This document shows, one piece after another, positions 9,617 through 20,903 of a stretch of 25,785 bases of DNA. How positions within the stretch are numbered: position 1 is the stretch's first letter; every line of letters starts with the position of its first letter. Under the pieces are notes generated by a model that was not told the DNA's origin, made no database searches, and was given only the letters and a program-made list of their open reading frames with translations. Source of the DNA: Gnetum montanum (lineage: Eukaryota; Streptophyta; Gnetopsida; Gnetales; Gnetaceae); contig MNCI01004358.1 of NCBI GenBank assembly GCA_015680685.1, forward strand, positions 52,265-78,049. Direction: 5' to 3'. A program made the translations under genes and the position numbers.

Positions 9617-9670
9617 TCTTTATTCGAGCATTGTTATACCTAAGCATGATAGTGTGCATGGCAATAAAGA
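9617..9670 (+). other. Predicted R-region poly(A) hairpin of the left LTR
   Basis: TCTTTATT (9617-9624) pairs perfectly with AATAAAGA (9663-9670). An inner stem CATTGT pairs with ATAGTG using two G-U pairs where the right LTR has ACAATG. AATAAA lies in the 3' arm. Confidence 0.55.
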
Positions 9671-10279
9671 TGAGCTTTCTGATAAATCTTGCAGCATTTT
9701 AGATAGATTAAATATTTTGTTTAGCATTGAATGTTTTTAGTTATTTATTTAATGCTTTCAATTATTTATTAAATGTTTCCAATAATTAAGTTAATGAAGA
9801 GATTAAGCAAGATAGATTAAACACATAAGTACGACCACTTCAAGTATAACATGTATTCAGTTGGTAATCCCAGTAGCATTATTGCTTGGTATGCCCAACA
9901 GCGTAGCACTTAGTCACCTAACAATGGATGTGTGGGTTCAAGATGTGTACAAAACGTGGGAATGGATGCTTCTATTAGGACTAGTTAGACATTGGTTGAT
10001 TAGTTAAATTAAATTAGTTTGTCCAACCACTTTATTATTCTTCAAGTAACAAAACAATAAAAATACAAAATGATAAAAATTAGATGCCTCAATTACACTT
10101 AACCATACCAATGTACATCACAAGTATAATTGAAAAGATAATGATTGACCTTAAGGGAAGATTCACTTTCTCAAGGACCAGTGCACCGAAAACAACAAAG
10201 TCTATAGAATTTGACTGGATCATGCATGAACACTTTGTGATTCGTATGGTTGGGCATAGGGGTACCTTACTACTCATTA

Positions 10280-10649
10280 GTGGTGTTATACAAGATAAAC
10301 ATAATACATCCATCTTCCTCATCATTCAAGAATTATTCCAATAAAATAAAATAAAAATATGAGATCATCTTCAAATATTTTTTTCATGTCTTTTTTCATC
10401 TTCCTTTTGGTGACTTTTCTAGAAAAATGATGTTGAAACCTTTTTTGATAGGCTCATTACATAGTCTTCTTTATAGATACCCAAAAATTTTAATGTGTTA
10501 TTCCTATAGCTAATCTGAAATAGAATTTACTCCAAGCCATATTATCCAACTTATCTCTCTTTATAATATTCTAATAGGGGTCCCACCAATTTTAGACCAA
10601 GGGATATATCATTCAAATTGTGGTATGATCTGGTTGTAAGCTTAGAAGN
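10280..10649 (+). other. Untranslated leader with possible eroded primer site
   Basis: No gene. TGGTGTTAT at 10281-10289 would equal the tRNA-Asp primer site start TGGCGCCAT after three C-to-T changes, but the following bases do not match, so the assignment is weak. A single undetermined base is at 10649. Confidence 0.35.
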
Positions 10650-12062
10650 AATGAAGATTTTCCACCCCCTATTACTGGCGATGAGGGTATGAACCTAAAC
10701 TTGCAATCCATGATTCATAAAATAGGTTCATGAAAAAGTGACATCCAAGGTAGGGACTCAAGCAAGCATCACAATAGCAAGGGATCTAAGGATGGGGATC
10801 ATAATAAGCGAAAAAGTGATGGAAGACACCATGATGGGAGTGGTAGTCCACCTTTCTCTTCATCCTCTTCATTTAATTATAAACACTCCTCTTCATCTAA
10901 CAGTTCTCATAGAAGCCACCATTGAAATAATCATGATGAAGGTGATAAATGAGACAACAATGACCATGAAGGCCACCAAGATCGAAGGGGTGGTCAAAAC
11001 CATCATCGACACAATGATGATGATGAACCTCTCTAAATGACTTGAAGGATGCTCAACATTGTAGAGGTAATTAAAATTCCAACCAGGCATATGAAAGATA
11101 GTCTTATCAAGCACTTAGACATGAATAATATCCCAAGATTTGACAGGGGGGTACAACTCTAATCTACAAAAACGTTTATAAGCTTTCCATGATGCCTATG
11201 CCTTACAAAACATAGAAAATGAATGATAGAAACTCAAGCTCTTCCCCAAGATACTCATCAAGGAATCTAAAAGTTGGTACCAATCTTTGAAGCCAGAATC
11301 TATCCACAGATGAAGTACCATGTTGGAGCTATTCAATGAGAAATATTAGACATATTCTAGAGTATCTAATCTAAGAAGGAAAATCCAAGGCTAGAAATAG
11401 GGAATACATGAACCCTTGGATGTCACCATCGGTAGATACTATTTACTCTTACACTGATGCTTTGGCCATGGTTATTCTCAAAGGGAACAACTTCGCCACA
11501 TCATAGATTCACTCATAGTAGAAACTAGAAGAACTCTTGGGGTGTATGCCCAAGGAATATTATCTAAATTAAGATCTCATCAAATCCAAAGGCTAATTGA
11601 GTAGGTAGCAAAAGAAGAAGGTGAGCTTTGAAAAAGGAAAAGTGTTGAAGAGTATAAAAGGGACCCTTCCATTAGGAAATAGGAGGTCTAATTATTTTAT
11701 GAAGAGAAGTCACTGCTTGATGAGGTGGTGAATAAGAAAACCTTTCCCATCCAAAAATATATTTTTGATATTTCAACAAAGGTTGACAAGTTATGAGACT
11801 CTTTGGATAAAAATTTTTAAACTGCTATGAAGATTACTGAAGAATCCAAGGAGCAAAATAGTAATCTTAATTGCAGAAGGTGAAAAGAAGCTGAACCTGC
11901 CTACCAAAAGGTAAGGGCAAAGCAACAGTAGTAGAGGAAGTTGTGAAAACTGACTCTAATGATGAAACTGATTGTGACATCTGTCAATATGAACATCCAA
12001 AGGATTTTTGCCTTGTGGTGTCACACTTACAAGAGTCTAGGGTGTATGCTTTGAATCCTTGA
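10650..12062 (+). pseudogene. gag: Decayed gag of the 12.4-kb element
   Basis: The frame beginning DIQGRDSSKHHNSK (10740) encodes an N-terminal part rich in Ser, His, Asp and Gly, ending at DDDEPL (about 11034), the same tail as the minus-strand Gag before its capsid domain. After one frame change the capsid part (11170-11640) aligns with the minus-strand Gag: AFHDAY, KLKLFPK, SWYQSLKPESIHR, HEPLDVTIGRYY, GHGYSQRE, RRTLGVYAQG, LRSHQIQRLIE, VAKEEGE. In this stretch six stops appear; five replace Trp or Gln of the other copy. A zinc knuckle CDIC-QYE-H-PKDF-C (11973-12011) has the same short CX2CX3HX4C spacing. The product would be the particle protein. It is not functional. Confidence 0.8.
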
Positions 12063-12815
12063 GTAGCATGTAGGTAGGCACCTAGATGATTACCATACCC
12101 TTAAGGCAATCCAAGCTAGTTCCACCAGTAGAAACAAGCTTGCTACCTAAGTGGAGCTCCTCCACAACCTTATGAAAAATACCAACAATGGTACCAACCA
12201 CAATCATGGGGAATGCCACTGCTAAGTTAGCAGTACCCTTATAGGCAACTAGATTCATACAGGCACTATGTTTAGCAACCTATCTCTCCAAGAAGTTCTG
12301 CAAGTCATACCTCATTTCAACATCACTATTAGCCTCTAGAGTACCACTGAACACATTCACCATCTACTCGAGGGAAAAACCCATATTCATATCACCCTTC
12401 GCATCAATCTGCACACACACCTCCACCTTTAACCTAATTACCTCTTACCCCATCTATGTAATGTGAGATTCCTCCATAGCCATAACAACAAAATGCTACA
12501 AGAGTTGTACAATCACAATTGGCTTTCCAACTAAGTGGTTCAAATAATCAATCCAAAAAAAAGACCTTTCTTCTGACCTAGTAGTCCTCTTCAACCCTCA
12601 TAATCTAGTTCAGCTAACTTTCTTACATCTCTAATACCCTCATCCTCTACATCAAAAACCTTCGAGCAACCTTCAAACCAAGTGCCACCTAGGATTCACA
12701 CTATAATGCTAACTCATGTTGTTTGTGACTAGACCAAGGCTAGCAATCTTCTCGTGAAAAGATCTCATCTAGGAAATTCACTCATTTATCTACAAATTGC
12801 TGGACATGAGCCATA
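12063..12815 (+). pseudogene. Decayed Gag-protease linker
   Basis: Fragments rich in Pro, Tyr, Gln and Ser, such as YEKYQQWYQPQSWGMPLL near 12165-12225, correspond to the Pro/Tyr-rich linker seen at 1-260 in the minus-strand element. Frames are broken and stops are many. Two segments, HVVCD and LVKRSHLGNSL (12715-12775), lead towards protease. Confidence 0.45.
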
Positions 12816-15800
12816 CAAGGCTCTTCTTAGCTCTAGTTATAGAGTTAATCTCATCTTCCATGACATGTACAAGGCCTAGAACCTACGACCTCTTAAGAAG
12901 AGCAACATTCATCTAGAATTAGTAGATCAGTCAATTACTATCACTCTAGGATTAGTAGAGGACATTGTGACCACAGTTTGCAAGTGGTCTTCTCCTACTT
13001 ATTTTTTGGTGATCAAAGTTAAAAATTGAAAAAGTGACTTCCCCATCATTATGTGAAGGGCTTGGATAAGCATGATCGATGCACATATGGGCATAAGGGA
13101 TCTATCTGTAGAAATCTCTAAAGAAAATGAATTAGGCAAGATAGAGAGGAAGCATGTTCCATGCATCGCGTATAGTGATAACAGGTGTAATTGTGTGCAA
13201 AATATTTGGTCAATTAGAAGTACATACATTAAACTATGTAATTAGTGTTCACAAGAAATCAATATTCAAAGGTGTCTATATGCAACAACTATAAAATAGG
13301 TGCATGGAATCAACTGAGAGCTTAACATGTGCTTATGTTGAAGGCATGGACAAAATTGAACAAGTTCATTCCCAAATCTCTAATGAAGATGATGATACTT
13401 GTTGGGGATAGTTGAAAATCCTTGATAACTTCAAGCAGGAGCCTCTAGAGCTAAAACATTTACTAGCCAGCATGGAATATGCATTTTTGAACAATGGTAA
13501 ACTAATCATAATTAATGCTAAACTTGCTCTTGAACAAAAATAAAAGTTGTTGAATGTAGTTAACAAATGTCCAACAACCTTTTCTTGGTTGTATCCCAAG
13601 CTGATTAGAATTGATCTAAGGATATGCCAACATCATACTTACACTAACCCAGCCATGAAGCCCAAAAGGTACTCGTAAAGGTAGCTGAACCCCAAATTGA
13701 AGTAGATCATCAAAGAGGAAATTGAATAACTCCTCAAGGTAGGGTTCATCTATCTCATCATGGATAGTGAGTGGGTTAGCCCACTAGTAACTATGCCAAA
13801 GAAGGGTGGCAAATGGTGAGTCTACATCAACTTCAAGCTATTGAATATGGCAACATTTAAAGATCATTTTCCTTTGCCATTTGTGGATCAAGTGTTGGGC
13901 ATTTTTATTATAGCTTCTTAAATGGTTATAGTGGCTATAACCAAATCTAAATTGTGCTAGAAGATCAGGCCAAGACAACATTCATGATTCCTTGGGGAAC
14001 TTTTACATATTGTAAGATTCCATTTAGTCTATGTAATTCCCCTGCAACATTTCAATGCTTGGTCCTTAGTATCTTTTAACAAAAGATCGGTATTCATGTA
14101 GAAGTCTTCATGGATGACTTTTTCACTTATGAAGCTACATTTAAGCAAGCCTTGAACTACCTAGAGTAAGTATTGAAGAGATGTGTTGAAACAAACTTGT
14201 GGCTCAACTAGCAAAAGAGCCATCTCATGGTCCAAGAAGGCACTGTGCTAGGGCACTGAATTTCATAGAAAGGGATTGAGGTAGACCTAAAAATGATGAG
14301 GGTCATCCAAGGAATAACATGCCAACCAAAGATCATTAAATATGTTTAGTCATTCATTGGACACACTAGCTATTCCTAGCAATTATACAAAATTTCTCTA
14401 AAATCGCAAAGCCTTTGGTAGAGCTTACAAAGATAGATGCACCTTTCATATGGACTAAGAAATGTGAATATTCATTTAAATAGTTAAAAGCGAAAGTCAT
14501 AAAAACACAAATCCTATGAGCACTAGACTAGTCCAAACCTTTTCACATCATGATGAATGCATCTAACTAAACCTTAGGAGTAGTGCTCACATAAATGGAT
14601 GACAAGAAACATCTATACTACCTTCATTGTAAAAGTTGAAGCATTGTGGCAGCATAGTTACATTACACCACCATGGATAAAGAACTAATGGTAATGGTGT
14701 ATGCTCTAGAAAAGTTTAGGCACTATGTGCTTGCTTACAAAGTATTTGTGCATACAAACCATAGTGCAATCTGCTTCCTCATGAATAAGCCAATGGTAAG
14801 CCCTTATGTCATACAGTGGCTTGTGATCTTATAGGAATTTGATCTCATAATGATTGATTGAAAAGGGACTAAGAATGTGGTTACTAACCACCTCTCTCAC
14901 TTAATATGGGATAATAAAGAGGAGGAGAGATGACTCTCTAAGTAATTTTCAAATGAACTTCTCTTTATAAGATCAATTAATGAACAAATGCTTGAAAAAA
15001 GCAACATGGTACAATGGCATCCTCACCTATCTTCTCACTCAGGAGATGCCATAAGATTTGGATTTTAGAAAGAAGCAACAATTTCTTCATTAGACCAAAT
15101 ACTTTATAAAAATTAATAGATACCTCTACAAGGTGTGTGCCAATGGCCTGATTCATTGGTGTGTCCTTGATGAAGATCAACTACGCATTCTCTAGGATAC
15201 TTATAAAGGGCCTTGCAAAGGCCACTATGCAAGGAGATGCATGACCATAAAAATCTTGATGGTAGTATATTATTGGCCTATAATTTTTAGGGATGTCTAC
15301 TAGTTTGTCAAGTCTTGTGAACATTGCCAATGAGACAAGGGGATGACCACTTGCATTGAAGATTCTCAATAGTGGATTCAGCCACTAGAGCCTTTTGATA
15401 TATGGGGCATTGACTTTATGGATTCCATCACACCCATGTCCAATGGAAAGGCATATATTATAGCAGTAGTTAACTTCTACACAAAATGAATAGAAGTAGT
15501 AGTCGTTACTGATTGTACATCATCCACTACTTCTGAATTTATACAAAAAAAATATTATAAATAGGTTTGGGATGCCACATTCACTACTTTTTGATAATGG
15601 AACTCATTTCACATGTGCTAGTTTTAGAAAATTAATGCAATGCTTGGGGGCTGAACATAAATTAACAACACCCTATCATCCCCAAGTCAATGGTTAAGTA
15701 GAGGTAACCAACCGAGAGATCACAAAAATACTACTATAGACTATTACAAATATAGGAAAGATTGGAATGCAAAACTTGATGATGCCCTCTAGGTTTATCA

Positions 15801-16257
15801 TTCAACTTAAAAACTTTCTATTGGCTATTCTCCCTATGAGTTACTGTATGGAAAACTTCCAATGCTCCCAATTCAATTTGAACTCCATACACTCTCAACA
15901 ACCTATGATCTAATTCTTCATCTAAATCTAGCACAGAAAGAAAGATTAATCATGCTAAACGTGCTAGATGAAAATCGATTAGTGATCCTATCCTTGAATG
16001 AGGTGAATAAGCCATTCAGTAAGCAACCTCATGACCTTAAAATCAAGAAAGTAAAACTTCAACCAAGACATAGGGTTCTTTACTAGAACCCCACACACGT
16101 ACCTCAGAGGGAAAAATTCCAAACATTGTGGGAGGGACCTTATATAATTGATCAAACCTTTCCCTCTAGGGCCATGTTAATTTACAAACTTGAAAGCCTA
16201 AATCAAAAATAGTTGGTCAACATCCAACAAGTAAAGCCTTTCCTCAAACCAAGATAG
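12816..16257 (+). pseudogene. pol: Decayed pol: protease, reverse transcriptase, RNase H, integrase
   Basis: Protease (12820-13150) is recognised by DMYKA, LRPLKKSNIHLELVDQSI, GLVEDI and DFPIIM, but the active-site Asp-Ser-Gly reads Ser-Ser-Ser. RT (about 13650-14360) has EEIE-LLKVGFIY, SEWVSPLVTMPKKGGKW, DHFPLPFVDQVL, GYNQI, GTFTY, LCNSPATFQ, the box FMDDF at 14107-14121, and TVLGH. RNase H (14520-14935) shows YTTMDKELMVMVYALEKFRHYVLAYKV in part and HLSHL. Integrase has the HHCC tail KSCEHCQ (15310), catalytic Asp in WGIDFM (15412), Asp in FDNGTHF (15593) and Glu in VEVTNRE (15701). The last two are 35 residues apart; a frame change lies between the first two, near the A-run at 15545. The GPY module (LWEGPYII, about 16125) and NIQQVKPFLKP end the gene at TAG 16255. 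There is no chromodomain. Confidence 0.85.
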
Positions 16258-16332
16258 ACCAGTGCAGCTACTACATCGATGGATGGATAACCATGTTCCA
16301 TTTTGCAGATCTCCTTCTTCCAACTCAGTCGT

Positions 16333-16340
16333 GGGGGAGA
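16333..16340 (+). other. Possible internal polypurine tract
   Basis: cagtcgTGGGGGAGA closely resembles cagtcaTGGGGGTAT, the polypurine tract just before the LTR at 2839. It stands 75 bases after the end of pol. It could prime internal plus-strand DNA synthesis or mark where a 3' end once lay before ORF3 was added. Confidence 0.4.
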
Positions 16341-16985
16341 TGGTCATCCATGCTAAGCATCAATATGGATTCTTAGTTTTTCTACTTTTTGTTTTTCAAA
16401 TTTTTGATTTTACAAGTTATTTATTTTATTAAATTTCTTTTGGATTTTCAGATTTTCTAATTTTTCACCATCGTTAGTACCTTTGATTCTTTCTTAACTA
16501 TTTTATACTTTCTTATATATTTTAACTTTTTTTTTGTTCAAGTGTGATATTTCCTTATTTTTGCTAATAAAACTACTTTCTTGCCATAGGACACAATGTC
16601 ATTGTTACTATTTACTAATAATGGTTTGTGCTTAATGTTGTGATTGTCGATATCTAGTTTCTATTTATGAATTCTAATGTCTAATGACTTTAACATGGTT
16701 TATTTTTCATGGAACAAGCAATGATTCCACATCATTCGCCCATCTAATAAACTCTATGATTTTTCTCATTCTAGGAATTTGAGGTCCCTTCCATTAAAAA
16801 AACTTTTAATCAATGGGTAACCTTGGTAGTTCCAAAATTGGGAAGGATTCAAAGGTTTGTAAAGGGTATGAATTCATGGTGACTTAGTACTCTTTGTACT
16901 CTTCTACTTGCTTAAGTGCTTGAGTGTTTTTCATGGACTTCTTATTGTTCCATGCCAACCACTAATCAGAAGTCAAATAAATTTT

Positions 16986-17124
16986 TTGCATGGTGTGGTT
17001 CCCATCCAAAAAAAATGATGGGAATTTAAAGCACACCCCTTAAACATAAATAATTCCTTGCATGGTATGATTCCCTTTTGAAAAAAAAGATTGGAATTAA
17101 AAGTACACCCCTCAAAAAAATAAA
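16986..17124 (+). repeat. 72-bp tandem repeat containing a hairpin
   Basis: TTGCATGGTRTGRTTCCC starts at 16986 and again at 17058; both units end in GGAATT-AAAG-ACACCCC-type sequence. A third, partial ACTGGAATTAAAG follows at about 17126. In unit one TTCCCATC (16999-17006) and GATGGGAA (17017-17024) form perfect 8-bp arms around an A-rich loop. Confidence 0.65.
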
Positions 17125-17244
17125 ACTGGAATTAAAGGCCTTGTTTTCATACTATTCTTGGCCTTTTCAGCTTTCATTTGATCCCAGTTTCATTCAAAAA
17201 TTCCTTGTATTTTGCAAGTTCAACCAAAGTCAACGGTAATCTAC

Positions 17245-17325
17245 AGTTGTATCAACAAGGCCTCGTTGACATAGTTGACCACATCGATGAGGCCTCGTCA
17301 ACACAGTGCTTACATCCTATATATA
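17245..17325 (+). promoter_or_regulatory. U3-like internal promoter module upstream of ORF3
   Basis: GTTGTATCAACAAGGCCTCG (17247-17266) matches the right LTR's U3 (20900-20919) almost base for base. It forms the palindrome TCAACAAGGCCTCGTTGA (17252-17269, 8 of 9 pairs). A second palindrome GATGAGGCCTCGTC (17286-17299) follows, then CAGTG and TATATATA (17318-17325), as in the LTRs (palindromes, AGTGT, TATAAATA). It lies about 450 bp before the ORF3 start and far from either LTR. I infer a second promoter for ORF3 transcripts; an LTR fragment caught by recombination would look the same. Confidence 0.55.
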
Positions 17326-17775
17326 CTACCAAGAACTTAGGAATTCTTTTTTTTCATTTGCTCATAACACACTGGGAGTTTTTTCAATTTTTTAGAGCCC
17401 AAAACCTTCCAGAACTCATAACTTCCCAACCGTTTGTCCAAATCACTCCATTCTTCAACCTTGCACTTACTGAAGGTAAGATCTTTATTGTGGGGGCCAC
17501 AAACCTTAATGTTTTTGATGAAAATTTTGCTAACTCTCCCAAAGGATTGATAACCTTAATAACATATAAACATTAAAGTTTTTTGAGAGTTAACCCTTCC
17601 AACAACCTTTGGGATGATTTATAAATGATAACACATAAGTAAAATGATAATCAAAGTAATTAAATCTTCCATAATCACAACTTAGCCAAGTGTAACTATC
17701 CTAAAGAGATAAAGGTATTCCAATTGCTTTAAGTTACATAATGATTGCTAACCCATGCTCTCATTGTGATTATAA

Positions 17776-20713
17776 ATGGCACCAAAAAAAATTCTCCCAT
17801 AGGAAGGGAAACCCTCTCAACCATGGGAGAAGCAACCTAGAGCTAAAGGGGCCAACAAGAACAAGTTCAAGAAACATCAAAGGTAACCCATGCAATGGGA
17901 CCTCTTCGTGAGGAGCCTAAAGTGGAATTTTTCTAACAAATTCTAGAAGAAGAAGTGCCTACAGAATAATCATAGCAAGGAGAAGTGCCTAGACCTGCAC
18001 CAAGGCTTGAGGTCACTTTGACTTAAGCTTACCTAGACATCATCAGGTCTTGAGAGATCCAACAATCAATTCTTCAAGATATCAACTTCAAGCCATTCCT
18101 TGAGAAAGCTCCAACAGATGTCAAGACTCAACTATAGACCTCTTTGATGTGGCCAATAATCACATCTAGTGGAAAATGATACATGGGAGAGACATATCTC
18201 TTTTGGAGTAATAGAAGGTTTGGGTTCATTAAAAAAATAAAGGACATTCAAGTGTCCTACTCGACAAAAGCTATTGCACAAGCACTTGAGTTGCCTAACA
18301 CTAGGACATAGCTAGCAAAACTATCCATAAATAGTGATCCTAAGGCCAAGAGGGAGTGAACCCAGCGATGCTATGGGGTTAACCATAAGGAGTGTGGCAT
18401 GCTCACACCCGTAGACTAAATTTATTTCAAATTTGCAGCCTATCACCTCAATCCAACAGTGAGTCCAAGCAAGTTGACTACTTTCTCCACTCGAGGATGC
18501 ACAACTCTAAGTGGGGAATTTCCTGTAAACCTTCCACAATTGATCTACTTAGAGATTAAGAAACACTTCAAAGAAAATGAGCATTGAAGGAAAACCCTAC
18601 CCTTTTTGTGCCTCATCTAGAAACTTTGCAAAAGGGCAAGCATCGTTTGCTACTCCAACAATACCATCAGGCATGCTCCTTTGGCCTCATGGTCTGAGAT
18701 CATGAAAGAGAAAATACCAATAATGACCTAAGAAGAGAAGCAGTTGCCACCACCACCCACTCAAGAAACAATGCCAAAGGCCTATGCAACCATTGAGCAT
18801 CTTCATAAAATACAAGAGCAACTCTTGATCGAATAAGAACATATAGGAATGAGTGCAATAGATCCATCTATATACCAACCAACAATGAGTCACCTTAATG
18901 AGGTGGCTCAAATAGTTAGTTATATGGAGATGGGTGGTCCAATTTTCTCTACCCAATGAATGTAGTTGCCTATGAGGTCAGATCTCAATGCTTGGGAGGT
19001 GACAGTGTCCTTATCTCAACACCATCTATTCCTAGAAATCTCTAGGAATGTCGCCACCTTTTTAGTGCATTTGGAGGAAGGTGAAAGGGAAACTATCTTG
19101 GTGATGTAGCATCAAGGGTAGGAAATCGTTTTTGAAGTGGTTGCTAATCATTTTGGTGAAGCATTGAATGCATCCATGGTGTCTGTACCAAACATATCTA
19201 TAGTTTAAGATGTGAAAACATCTATAGGCATGATCAATGGAAAGTTAAACATAGCCTAGCATGAAGAATTGCTAGAATGAATGGTGGGAATCAGGCAACT
19301 AATTTTGGACATCTTTGATTTTTCAAAAGACATCACTACAACCTAGTTGGAGCTACTGAATGCAAGGGGCAAGTGCATTATTTTGAAGGGACAACTTGAA
19401 ATGGCTCAAGAATAAAATCAATGCTTGGCTATAGAGGTTGCCAAACTACATGCCCAACTTGTAGAACCTGTGATCCTCAGCCCAATAATAATACAAGATG
19501 AAGCTTTCCAATAGCTTCAAGAATGATTCCAAAAGGCTAAGAATGAGGTAGTTACAGTCATCTTTAACTAGTCTATAGCTGAAGCAAAAACATATTCAAT
19601 TTAGAAGGACTTGATACAGATGTGCTAAGAGAATGAGATCTTGACTACATATAATTATTGCTTGTGAAATGCTAATTCTTAGAAGGACTAGATGCAAGAA
19701 TTTATTCATCAAGAACAGGAGTAGCTTGCTAGGGTGAACACAAAATTAAGGAGATTGGCCATAAAAAATTGAAATCTTTTAATGAAGGAAGTGCATGCCT
19801 TGTGCCAAAATTCTACCATCAAGATCACTACCTGGAAGAATAAGGCCCTAAAGTTTGAAAAAGTGAAGAATTGCTACAAAGACCAAGTTGGCTTGTAGAA
19901 GGAAGTCAATGAAAAACACATTTAGATAGCAAAGGAAAAAATGAATGAAGCCCTCCAGCAACTTATACAAGGAAGAGAAGTCTAGCAACCCATCATTGAT
20001 GGGATCGATGACTACAACAAAGCAAATATCTACTTGAAGGAGTTGCAAATTAAAGAAATGATAGAATATATGGAGTTGGCAAATCTCCAATATCCAAACT
20101 TGGCAATGTTGAATGCTAGACGGTCGTGGTCAAAGTTAGAGAAGAAAGTGGCTAGCTCATATCTGTTATACGAGGTACAGTTCAAGCACCACAAAGATGC
20201 CAAGTAGAAGCTTGAGACTACAAACACTGAACTCAAAGTTCTGATAACACAGTTCAAAGATCAACGATCAATCGCTAAGAACCTATCCAAATGGATGAAT
20301 GACTACCAAGAGCTGAACGACATAGTTAGGACATTCAACATTGAACGCAAATAGTTCACTACCTGGTTCGTCAATGTGAAGGAGTTATTTCTAGCAATCT
20401 TGTGTCATTGGGATGTGCCCATTCCAACCCACATCAATAAAGCTACATGAACTATGCATGATCCCAGAAGTAAGGAGGAGAAAATGAAAGCACTGCTAGA
20501 TGCTTTCTGCCTCCTACCTAAAGTTACAATAGTAGCAAGACAGCTAGAGCCACCTTGACCATCACTCATGTGTGAAGAGTGTGAAGGTCCCTTAGAGCCT
20601 CAAGAGCCACACTACCTGAGACCATCTGATCTTCTCCATCACACTTCACATCATCAAGGAACGTGCTCTCTAATTTTCAAGAGTTATGTCATGGTGCTCA
20701 ATTTTGTGTCCTA
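17776..20713 (+). pseudogene. Third ORF of the element (post-pol), decayed, about 970 codons
   Basis: It starts MAPKK; a one-base loss in the A-run at 17784-17791 shifts to the frame that then runs without further net shift to TAA at about 20711. About 42 in-frame stops interrupt it, so it is a pseudogene. Residues about 100-290 (18060-18640) contain segments such as FWSNRRFGFIKKIKDIQVSYS, AIAQALELPN, YFKFAAYHLNPTVSPSKLTTF and IYLEIKKHFKENE. Their arrangement recalls the 'putative plant transposon protein' domain found with Athila-type elements (from memory, not searched). Residues about 520-890 (19340-20440) are rich in Leu, Glu, Lys and Gln and look coiled-coil. The end has CEECEGPLEPQEPHYLRPSD (20572-20630). 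No signal peptide or membrane segment is evident, so an envelope role is not supported. Confidence 0.65.
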
Positions 20714-20877
20714 AACACCATCATTTTTTGTAATGTGTTGATCTATACACCCAGGCACTCGATTTTTTTGTCAAGTTAGTCAATTTTTTTTGTTTGAGAA
20801 AAGTCAATCAATAATCCTATATCTTCCCAAATTTTGTAAAAGAACTTGAGGATGAGTTTTCATTCAATCACGAGGTA
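20714..20877 (+). other. 3' untranslated tail before the right LTR
   Basis: No gene. It resembles 2725-2838, the tail of the related element (AGAACTTGAGGATGAGTTTTC shared in part). The polypurine tract before the LTR is eroded to CACGAGGTA. Confidence 0.55.
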
Positions 20878-20903
20878 TGATGAGTTGCTTTCAATGGGTT
20901 GTG

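Larger units (their letters stand above)
9359..10279 (+). repeat. Left LTR of the 12.4-kb element
   Basis: It begins TGATGAGTTGCTTTTGATTGG and ends TTACTACTCATTA. U3 carries AGGCC-centred palindromes (9385-9468) and TATAAATA (9484). R carries the poly(A) hairpin (9617-9670), and U5 ends with the family motif AGGGGTACCTT. The open frames on both strands near 10089-10344 lie inside U5 and are chance. Pairs with 20878-21785. Confidence 0.88.
16258..17775 (+). other. Non-coding spacer between pol and ORF3
   Basis: No gene is supported over 1.5 kb. It contains a purine tract (16333-16340), a T-rich stretch (16375-16570), a 72-bp tandem repeat (16986-17124), a U3-like promoter module (17245-17325) and a good splice-donor match AAG|GTAAGA at 17476. 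An open frame at 17178-17576 crosses the promoter module and resembles no known protein. Confidence 0.6.

Noticed and set aside
10281-10298. Primer binding site of the 12.4-kb element (tRNA-Asp or tRNA-Met)
   Set aside because: The first nine bases fit tRNA-Asp if three C-to-T changes are allowed, but the rest does not match either tRNA; left only as a remark on the leader.
10738-11040. 100-codon Met-rich open frame
   Set aside because: It is out of frame with the Ser/His/Asp-rich gag N-terminus that matches the family; its Met and Ile richness comes from shifted GAT and CAT codons.
17178-17576. 132-codon open frame, the longest intact frame inside the 12.4-kb element
   Set aside because: It overlaps the promoter-like palindromes, which supply part of its sequence, matches no family I recognise, and ends before ORF3. 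Probably chance.
17776-20713. Envelope gene of an endogenous retrovirus-like element
   Set aside because: No signal peptide, transmembrane segment or furin-like site seen in the frame; the coiled-coil and plant-transposon-like parts speak against it.
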